Part shown: in pieces, positions 56,294-64,000 of the stretch
Position numbering within the stretch: position 1 is the first letter of the stretch
Layout: each line of letters starts with the position of its first letter
Source of the DNA: Malaya genurostris
Taxonomy: Eukaryota > Arthropoda > Insecta > Diptera > Culicidae
Assembly: GCF_030247185.1 (NCBI RefSeq)
Contig: NC_080571.1
Span: 206,280,195 to 206,344,194, forward strand
Direction: 5' to 3'
Length of the DNA: 64,000 bases
Notes under the pieces: generated by a model
Told to the model about the DNA's origin: nothing
The model's input: only the letters and a program-made list of their open reading frames with translations
Databases searched by the model: none
Translations under genes and position numbers: made by a program

Positions 56294-58286
56294 CGGTCGA
56301 TTTATTTCATTCAAGCACAACGTTTAAACACCATCACGGAAAGACCGAAATCAGCATTTTGGCGAAAAAATTAGTTGATTTTCTGATTTTAGTTAGTTAT
56401 TTTTTGAGACAACTAAAAAAATCTTACTTTTGCTAATTTAGATTTTCTAATTCTAGTTCCCTTAATAATAATAAAATATTTGTTGAAATGGCTATTTTTT
56501 TAGTTGAATTCACCAATTAAACGTGCTGTCATTTCTTAGCTAAGGCACACTTCATATCCATTCAACTAATTTTTTAGTTGAATTAGAGAAATAAAACGTT
56601 GTTTTCAACCAACATAAATGGTTGAATTGGTTTCTGCAATTTGCAGCTATATGGCGCTCTGTCACCGTAATGACTACTAGCCACTAGATGGCACACTACT
56701 ACCGAAAAAAATTTCAGTCGCGGTTGTTTTGTCTATATTGGCAGGTATAAATACGATGTTACGAGACATAAGCGAAACATAAACTTCTTTTTGAAAATTT
56801 TACTTCTAAATCGCTGTTTTCTTCATTCGACTTCGCGAAATCGACTCTCTCACTGGAAAGTTTGAGCACTCGGAAAACAAAAACCGAATACAATAGTACA
56901 CCGGAAGGCGTAGCCCGGAATGTTAGAAGATACAAAAAACATCATTTGACGTGTACAATTAGAGTGCAACATTCGAAACTCACTTCACTCTTCCGCGTAA
57001 AACCATTATTACCCACAATCGCTTCAAATGCGCACAAATTCTGAATAAATACACTTTCCACTAACAGTTTACGTCATTTTCACATATCGGTTTAGAAATC
57101 TATATATGGCTATATCGTAACACATGCGAAAAACATCTAAACAATTTGCAAGCAGTTTCAACAAGAGCTCGGAAATTAAGTCTCCATATCTTTTGAGAAT
57201 TTTACCATTATTTCGACCGGAAATGACGACGGGGATCGGTGAAAAGTACAATATTCACGTATAGAACAAGAGAGCCGCAGTTTTGCATCCAAAGAGCCTC
57301 AGTTTGCCGACCCCTGACCTAGAGGTTCAAGTTGAAGTATTATGGTGCACTGACAGCTCAATTTAAACAGTTATGCTCTGACGCGACTATCACTGTTAAA
57401 AAAATCGAAGAGGAAATATCTTTGCCATCGATCTGAATTGTTGGTCGTTTCTGACCTACCAACACATGCACACGCTGACAGCTCTTTCAAAGCCGAAGAG
57501 GAAAATTACGAATGCACTGCACATGCAGTTGTGGAATTGAGCAATTTGACATCTCCTTTGGGCACACCAATGTAGTGTATACAAATCTTGCGGGGCTCAA
57601 TCATACACTGAGGGAAAACATATGAGAATTTCATAAACATACACTGCGGAAAACACTTAAGAGTTTCGTAAGCTATAAACTTATAAACCAAGAGAAAAAC
57701 AGTTCCATATAGATTTTCATAAACAGCTTTATGATTTTTTCAACTGTTCTTCTGGCATTGTATTATTTTTATTGCATATATGTCTTCAATAATTGGTGCG
57801 ATGTGGCTCGACAAAATTCATTGGATATTTGTGACATATTCACAATCACTGAGAATGGCCATACAAACACATTCATGCGTTTATTGGACGATAGCCAAAG
57901 CAGAAAAAAGTCGGAGCCGGGTCGGTCGAGTCGATCATATCGGACTAATGCGGGTTGCCCTTCAGTTTCGATAGCAGTTCAATCAAAAAGGCATTGAACT
58001 GATGAATCGAAAAAGAAACGTGGAGCAAAATAAAGGTGGAAATAGCACAATTAGCTGGCAAACAATGATATTCATAAATTTTACGTGAATCGAAGGACGG
58101 AGCATTCAACATTCCTTTTCTACATCTTTAATAGTAAGGATGCATTCAGAAATTCGGTACACTCTTTGACTATAGCTAAGTCCTATTCCTATCTAATGCG
58201 TTTGTTTTTTCGTTGTTCAAACATCTCAATGGTTTGCATTCAAGTTTGTTTGGTTTGAGGCATATCTTAGAGTTGATTATTTTTAG

Positions 58287-58505
58287 CTGGACGTGCCCCT
58301 TTATTACGTGCGTGAAAATTTGCGTTGTAAATGTTCGAAAATAGAACGAAAGATTCGTACATGTTTACTATCGTTCTATCGATGCTTTGACGTAGTTACA
58401 CAAAACAAAATTGGTGCCGATTGGTGGGAAGATGTCAATCAATCAATCAAGCCGCTGTGTCAATCCGTCATTTTTGGCGAAAGCGAGGACAATGGAGACG
58501 CGTAG
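58287..58505 (+). CDS. Candidate last exon of an unknown protein
   Basis: Not recognised. A 72-residue frame opens exactly at an acceptor (GATTATTTTTAG|CTGG) and ends at a natural TAG. It reads LDVPLYYVRENLRCKCSKIE, a basic Cys-containing middle (RKIRTCLLSFYRCF), and an acidic end (ADWWEDVNQSIKPLC, GESEDNGDA). The composition is protein-like, but no upstream exon could be linked, and it lies inside the transporter intron on the opposite strand. It may be a retroelement or pseudogene fragment. Confidence 0.3.
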   Translation: MDVPLYYVRENLRCKCSKIERKIRTCLLSFYRCFDVVTQNKIGADWWEDVNQSIKPLCQSVIFGESEDNGDA

Positions 58506-59328
58506 TTAGTATTGACGTTAACAAAAATGCCAAGGAGTGGGAAGAGTTTTGAAGAGGAATGTATATGTGGGTAGAGAGATAGAATGAAAACGAGATGCCT
58601 TTTGCAATGTGATAAAAATGATAACAACTAAGAGCAATTTCAGAAATGAGTAACAAGTAGACATCACACACTCCGATCGTGATGAATTTTTTGTACACGT
58701 TTTCAAGAGTTAGTCAGTATTTTACCATAAAAAACACTTGGAGTTTTGCAATTGCTTCTTCATTTAAAAAAACTAATCAAATTAATGACAATTGTTGACA
58801 CTTATAGTAAATTTGATATAAATATTTTGCCCAAAATATTACAGGTAGGCTGGTTTTTTTAAAAAACTTTTGTTTTAATTTCTGGTTCTTGGAAAATAAT
58901 TCAACCTTTTTTTTTGCAAGTACTTAGAACGAATTAATTGTTTTCAATCTGAAGAATCATAAGCGAATGTCAAGGACAAGGATATTTAAAAACAACCCTA
59001 CTGCAGACCATCGCAGGCGAGTAATTTAACCACGGTATGAAAGCGCTTCTAAAGTAATTTTACCTGTAAGTGGTTTCATCTGCACCATTCCGCGCCTTTT
59101 GACGATAAATAGATTAAAATAATATGAAAAAACCATGAACTCTTTCATTAAACTGAAATGATAGGGGCATTCGAGAAAGTTGTGTAGTTTTCAATGATGA
59201 ATAACTTTTCGTAGTATGGAAAACTCATGGAAATTGAAAATATATAACTTTTCTTAGAAAAACTGGCTTTAGGAGGCCCTTTTCAGAAAATATTTTAAAT
59301 CATGATTTTTTTTGTTACGGAAATAATA

Positions 59329-59551
59329 GGGTAACAAAGGTATTTTGGCCCACTTTAGGATTGATTTTATTTTGGCCCACTTTGTAAAAATATCCACCAA
59401 ATGTTGTAATATCTTTGAAAACCCCTTCCGCAATAGGTAATTTAATGTGATTAGCTTCAAACTGATGCAACATGCATTAACATCGATTAAATCCACAAAG
59501 TTTGTTAAGTGGGCTAAAATATCTGAAGTGACCAAAATACCTCTGTTACCT
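59329..59551. mobile_element. Palindromic MITE, copy 2
   Basis: Same family as 31291-31527: GGGTAACAAAGGTATTTTGG ... CAAAATACCTCTGTTACCT, flanked by TA (59327-59328, 59552-59553). 223 bases, non-coding. The ends differ from copy 1 at two positions. Confidence 0.88.
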
Positions 59552-59879
59552 TACTTTCAGCAAATTTGGTGAAAATGACTTTCTGCAAAACTTTATCGAA
59601 GTTACTGAGCCCCTATGTTGACCCTGAGCTAAAATAATATTTTTTATCTCACTTTTAGAGAGATTAATCACATAATCATTTTGAGTAACTTTGCTGAAGA
59701 TACTGTACCTCGAAAACCACGTTTTTAAATGTTTAAATGTGTCAAATTTTACACCACTTCGAACACTCTGGAATGGCCTCCTTAAAGCTGGGACCTCAAC
59801 CCATCGAGAATTTTGAACGATTCTCGATACCAAGGGCGAACCATAGAACGTGCCTGGGAAGAGACTGGTTGGAAAGAAT

Positions 59880-60384
59880 CCCAAGTAGCAATCTGCCACT
59901 AGTTCTGTTACGACATAGTCCAAACTATGTTACAACAAAAGCACGAATATGTTTTTTAGGTTTCCAATCATAACACCGTTTTGTCATATTGAATTATTTA
60001 TAATTTATAAGCTATCGTTACTCAATCCAAACATATCTTTAATCAAAACTATGCTTCTAGCTACTAGTTGAAGATAAGATTATTTTACTTCAATAGCCGT
60101 CACCCGTAACTAGTTCTGATACCACTTAACCCAACCATGTTGCAACAAGAGCACGAACATGTTTTTATGTTCTACTGGTTAAACAAGGTGACAGTATATT
60201 ACTAGTTTACTTGAAAACAAGTTATTTTTAAGTTATGGAAAGATAAGTTATTTCAATATGGTATTACAACGTAGCCGACTTAGCAACTAGTAGAAGCTGC
60301 GCTTTTTGAGTCACACAAGTGGTTCGAATTTCTGGTTGCAAACTAGTTACAAATAAGCTAGCGTAAGCAAAATTGTTACTTGGG
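59880..60384. mobile_element. MITE family CCCAAGTARCAAT, short copy
   Basis: Starts CCCAAGTAGCAATCTGCCAC and ends AAAATTGTTACTTGGG; 505 bases. It shares the body of the long copy at 53906-55296, including GCTGCGCTTTTTGAGTCA near the right end. It is flanked by AT on both sides, which may be its target duplication. Confidence 0.75.
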
Positions 60385-60516
60385 ATGTCGAAGTGCCTCA
60401 ACAGGTCCTGACGGCTAAAACAGAGCATGTTGGCTAAAAAATGCATTCATTTTACTTCAATGTATCGTCTCTGGAGCTAAAATTTAGCAGGCACTTTTTT
60501 GTCATTTTTTACTAGT

Positions 60517-61030
60517 AGGTCAATAAGTTCCCGATCTGACAGATAGATACCGTTACTTAATAAAATCCCTCTAGCGTTTAAATGAAATATACTTCAGTTG
60601 CCATCTGTCAAAATTTCCTAATGCATGATGCACCCCGGTCTGGTTGTCCACAGGCTGTTATTCCAGAAATCATCTCAAAAGTTCATTCCATCATTATGGA
60701 AAATCAAACAGTTAAGTTGAAGGAGATAGCAGACATCGTAAAGATATCAGAAGGAAGTGTATGTTTGAATATGACAAAAATAATTGCAACGTAGGTGCCG
60801 TGTATTCTCACTGATGATCAAATGCACCGTGTCACAAATCGATCATTACGATGGCTAAATTGCATGAATTTAAATTCGAATTGTTACCACATCCACCACA
60901 TTCGCCAGATTTAGCCTACAGTTACTATTTTCTGTTCTGAGATTCAAAAAAGAGGCTGGAAAGATATTTACATCGAATGATTGGCCTACTATCAGCAACA
61001 TTCTCAAGAGCTAGATAAATAATCAAATTA
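60517..61030 (+). pseudogene. Mariner relic, internally deleted
   Basis: The left end AGGTCAATAAGTTCCCGATC resembles 14446-14465. Pieces of transposase follow on the plus strand: APRSGCPQAVIPEIISKVHS and VKLKEIADIVKISEGSV (DNA-binding half, 60630-60760), then AKLHEFKFELLPHPPHSPDL (near 60855), where the third catalytic Asp is changed (SYYFLF). Stops and deletions throughout. Confidence 0.75.
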
Positions 61031-61528
61031 ACTACTTCTGTATATTATTTGTGAACTAATATGCTAAATATAAAGTAAATAAGATTTCCGTGATATCGCG
61101 TTGTTGAAATATACAGCACAAACTGGGAAAAAGCGTTCTATGACAGTATCTGGTTATCATTAGCAATTATAGTAAAATTAGGTTTCAGGGATTGTCTGTT
61201 GAACAAGATTAGTGGTAATTAGATAGTTTCGTTTTTTCCACTAATTTTCTTTAAAAAAATATAATGAGAGTAGCAAATTTGATAGATAAACTTATGAACC
61301 GTTCGAGCAGGGGCAAAATAAGAACATGAACTAATTCAATTCGTTTACCTCGACGACTGTTGTCCAGGATTCATATAACTAATTTATATATCCCACTGTT
61401 TTTGGATAACAAAGAATGTTAGATATACCGTTCAATTTTCAATTGATGCAATATTCACGCAAACATCTCGATGATAAACATATGAAAAACAATTAGATTA
61501 CTTATCACACTGCTCTTTCCGTGCTTAC

Positions 61529-61811
61529 CTGCCTTACTGGATGCCTCGGTATCACCAAGATCCTGCAGTTGTTTTTGCAAATTTAGATAAATCACACTGT
61601 AGGTGTTTATAACACCGAACAGTACACCATTGCACAGAAATGCTCCCACCATCACCAACCAGGCTCGAGTGCCGCCGTCTGGAGGATCATGTATGGCTTC
61701 CGAGGGCACCGTTCCATTTTTTGCTTTTGGAGAATGAATCTCCGTTGTTGTAACACTGACAATGGTTCCGGCAGCAGTGACATCTTCGATAATTTTTGTA
61801 GATTCAGCCAT
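61529..61811 (-). CDS. SLC16-type transporter, exon 1 (start and TM1)
   Basis: Encodes the cytosolic N terminus and TM1 of the transporter whose core is exon 2. The start is the ATG at 61811 (MAESTKIIEDVTAAG); the frame goes on to 61862 only from a TTG, two codons after a TGA. The SLC16 signature DPPDGGTRAWLVMVGAFL leads into TM1 (CNGVLFGVINTYSVIYL). The exon ends EASSKA at GCAG|GTAAGC. Joined to exons 2 and 3 it gives 538 residues, the usual size. In the family such proteins move lactate, pyruvate or aromatic amino acids; the substrate cannot be told here. Closest in style to insect MCT10/karmoisin-like members, but I do not assign a symbol. Confidence 0.92.
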
Positions 61812-61869
61812 TCGTGCAAACAAATGAAGTTTAGGATCGGTTTTTTTCGACGCTTTTGACAATGATCAT

Positions 61870-64000
61870 CAACTAATTTAATCTATTCACTTCTCGAGTA
61901 TGCTAACCGTTATTATTGTAAATAAAATGTGCTTGAAAATAGAAGCAAAAGCACATCGCATCACATAGGTCAACTACAACCTAATGATCATCAAGCGTCT
62001 CAATCATGCAGACAAATAATTCAAAAACGCAGGCCACTGATAAGGATCTCGTTTCTTATCACGAATTTCTAGGAAAGGTGGTTGTACTCTTCGACAGACA
62101 CTAATCACAACTTTGTCCTTAACATTGATCCTCGAAGAAATTCGCACTATCTAATTTCCTTCCTCTCGATTAGATCCAGTGAACGATCTGACACCGTTGC
62201 TCAGAAGACGTTTTCACGCCTGTCCGCTTCAACTGTTCGACAATATCTGTAGTCCTACTCGCTGACCAAGTGAATGACCATGCGTACCGGCAACGTCCGA
62301 GGTCCATTCAGAGCGGCGACACGTCCTAGTCGCTTTAAATAGAAATGAGAACTGAGTTAGTGCTTTGTCGCTCCGCGAGTATACATGTGTTTTCCGGCGA
62401 ATCATTAGAAGAAACTTTTAACTACTACTTTGTAGCTGGTCAGTTTGAATTCATTCTTGGTTGCCAGATAACAAAGACCACAATAGATGGGTTCTTCCTT
62501 TGCTTTGATGATTGATTTTTAAAAAGCTCTGATTCAATAACGTTAGCTGAACGCATATTGCCATACGATAGAGACTAAGCATACGAAATACTTAACGAAC
62601 TTTCAGAATACGTGGGTAGACCAGCTATAACAGTACTCGGCTGATATTTTCAACCAAGGCAGATTCTCACTGGTGGGAGGTAAGGAAAATTCTCACCGGC
62701 GGGAGAGTATTCAGTATACGTATAAAATATTGCCACTGAGACAACATCGTTGTATGTGAAACACTGACCATAAATGAGTGAAAGGAACACCACAAGAAAA
62801 ACCACAAGCCCGGTACTCGTCACGCGAACGAGTGAGTTTCACGTGTTGTAGCACAGATCGTTTTCCTATTTGGCTTCGCGCGCGCTAAAAAGGCAACGAG
62901 AAGACGAGTCTGCGCGTAAAACGTCAACGAACGAAACCGTTCGGGACTACTCATATCGAAGCACTTTTTAGTAAAATATACATAGCACGTGATATTCCGT
63001 TTTTTTGTTTGCGTCTTAGTAAACACGGAAACAACTGTATTAGAATAAATGCTTTGATTGATATGCAGTTTCTAAGAGGTTTCAAAAGTTCTAACCAAAT
63101 ATATTATATACCAATATGGACAATTCTAACGAATCCTATACAACTCGAAAAAGATATAACAGCATATCTTTCTCGTTTCAAGAACGGTTACTAATTCTAA
63201 AACGCTCGCTAAATTTTATTCAATGTGAACTGTATATTGAAATATGAAATATCATTGTGCCAGATGTCCAAACAGATGTGTGAACATTTCTATAATTAAG
63301 TGTGTTGTTTTTTCCCTACAAAGTCAAAACAATAAACCGTTCCCTAGTCCGTTGTAGAATGGCTGTATTTTTGTTTTTACATTCTAGACGTATGAAGTTG
63401 CTCGCGTATGTAATGAATAGTACCAGTGTTGGGAAAATCATGACCAGAAAAAGTTCATTACATTATCACTCATGAATAAGTCAATTCAAGAGAACTTCTA
63501 AAAACAAAACTCAGTGACTGAAAAAATCTCTTCCAAGATTCCCATTCATTAAACAAACATCCACAAAACTCTGAACCTCGAAGTTCACAAATAATTTTTT
63601 GTGTCAGCGAAACCTGATGAAGAATTTTTACCCACAGAAATATCGTTGAAGGGATAATCGAAAGAGAGAATAGTCTCCGATATTATTTCGGTGCTGATCT
63701 TCCACTACGCTTCAGTTCGAAACCGAAGTGCAAGATTTGATTATCATTTTTTCATCAGCAAAAAAATCTCTGCTGAAGAAATTCCCAGTGAATCATAATT
63801 GAGAAATAATGACTGCGATGCTCTCGATGCCCTCGGGTGGTCAATATGAACAACAATATTTTTTCCACATTCCAAATCGTGATTATACCTGCTAAAGGCT
63901 GTTTTAATTCTAGCTGGTTGATTACACTGCACTATTTAGGTTGAATCCAATAAAACGCTATTGAGCATGAATTTGATTTATAGAAGTAACAGGAGCGCAG
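61870..64000. other. Upstream region of the SLC16-type gene; nothing else recognised
   Basis: Bases 62150-62420 are less AT-rich and probably hold the promoter and 5' UTR. At 62663-62705 the 17-base phrase ATTCTCACTGGTGGGAG occurs twice with two differences, 26 bases apart. From 62900 to the end no gene, repeat or terminal structure was identified. Confidence 0.4.
62334..62342 (-). promoter_or_regulatory. TATA-like site upstream of the SLC16-type gene
   Basis: TATTTAAAG on the minus strand about 520 bases before the start codon, with an initiator-like GGTCAGCGAG about 65 bases on. An upstream first exon or 5' UTR intron is possible. Weak evidence. Confidence 0.3.

Larger units (their letters stand above)
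52934..57316. mobile_element. Candidate hAT element, 4.4 kb, filled with nested repeats
   Basis: Begins CAGGGGTCGGGAACCTTT and ends GAGCCTCAGTTTGCCGACCCCTG, a typical hAT-like inverted terminal pair (written here below the length limit as CAGTTTGCCGACCCCTG). The flanking octamers GCCTTGAG (52926) and ACCTAGAG (57317) agree at six of eight positions, as an aged 8-base duplication would. No transposase is recognisable, so it is a non-autonomous or decayed copy enlarged by the foldback at 53241-53838, the MITE at 53906-55296, a SINE and the MITE at 56051-56293. Confidence 0.55.
45853..61528 (-). other. First intron of the SLC16-type gene (15.7 kb)
   Basis: Donor GCAG|GTAAGC at 61528 and acceptor ATTTTCAG ending at 45853; phase 1, splitting an Ala codon (G|CA). 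The intron is mostly filled with mobile elements listed separately. Stretches where I see nothing are 45860-46680, 48240-48770, 49910-50270, 50630-52420, 57330-58270, 58510-59320 and 61035-61450. Confidence 0.85.

Noticed and set aside
56740..57060. TATA-like GGTATAAATAC plus AATAAA as a second solo LTR
   Set aside because: No TG...CA borders with a target duplication could be found.
57731..57997. 88-codon plus-strand frame with a hydrophobic start
   Set aside because: No motif and no link to the candidate exon at 58287.
61812..61862. Upstream 17 codons of transporter exon 1
   Set aside because: They begin with TTG right after a TGA; the ATG at 61811 is the more likely start.
1..64000. CRISPR arrays, tRNA, rRNA or operon structure
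   Set aside because: No regularly spaced repeats, no complete tRNA fold and no prokaryotic signals were seen; the sequence is eukaryotic.

Overview
This window is eukaryotic nuclear DNA from a dipteran insect, most likely a mosquito (Culicidae). The evidence is: AT-rich sequence, short GT-AG introns (62 and 89 bp) beside very long ones (15.7 kb), arthropod-type genes (an SLC16 monocarboxylate transporter and the first coding exon of an AGFG1/drongo-type ArfGAP), and a dense, heavily nested load of mosquito-type mobile elements. These include I-superfamily and RTE-like LINEs, many mariner relics including a DD37D type, TA-flanked MITEs, a tRNA-type SINE, a solo LTR and hAT termini. No bacterial, CRISPR, tRNA or rRNA gene was seen. 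The species call is inference.

Layout. 1-9650: an interspersed-repeat block split by a full-length, apparently intact LINE (1592-7752, minus strand) with a 13-bp target site duplication (TSD). 10300-11240: a possible two-exon gene for a short membrane protein. 12355-15500: mariner relics, a SINE with a 15-bp TSD, and a 367-bp inverted-duplicated insertion (13705-14072) whose arms each encode a hammerhead-ribozyme-like fold. 17468-17636: a cluster of perfect 8-bp stems with no assignment. 18590-22570: LINE fragments of two families, two of them with clear TSDs. 23185-25500: mariner remnants and a small MITE. 25800-28960: repeat blocks and a decayed reading frame ending in a membrane segment (27435-27857). 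30701-31876: a DD37D mariner with perfect 28-bp ends, interrupted by a 237-bp MITE.

31942-34293: first coding exon of the AGFG1/drongo gene (minus strand) with a possible upstream untranslated exon; its later exons were not found. 35090-38029: a duplicated repeat of about 1.2 kb plus MITEs. 39890-41510: a second large interspersed-repeat block built of diverged units of about 150 bp. 44457-61811: an SLC16-type transporter gene (minus strand) assembled from three exons; the exon junctions keep the frame and predict 538 residues. Its first intron (45853-61528) holds a solo LTR inside a mariner end, another mariner, hAT-like termini 4.4 kb apart enclosing foldbacks and MITEs, and further relics. 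61870-64000: its presumed upstream region, with a TATA-like site.

The genes do not form a pathway; the window mainly records successive insertions. The most unusual item is the paired hammerhead-like motif in the inverted insertion at 13.7-14.1 kb, which resembles the ribozymes known from Penelope-like retroelements.
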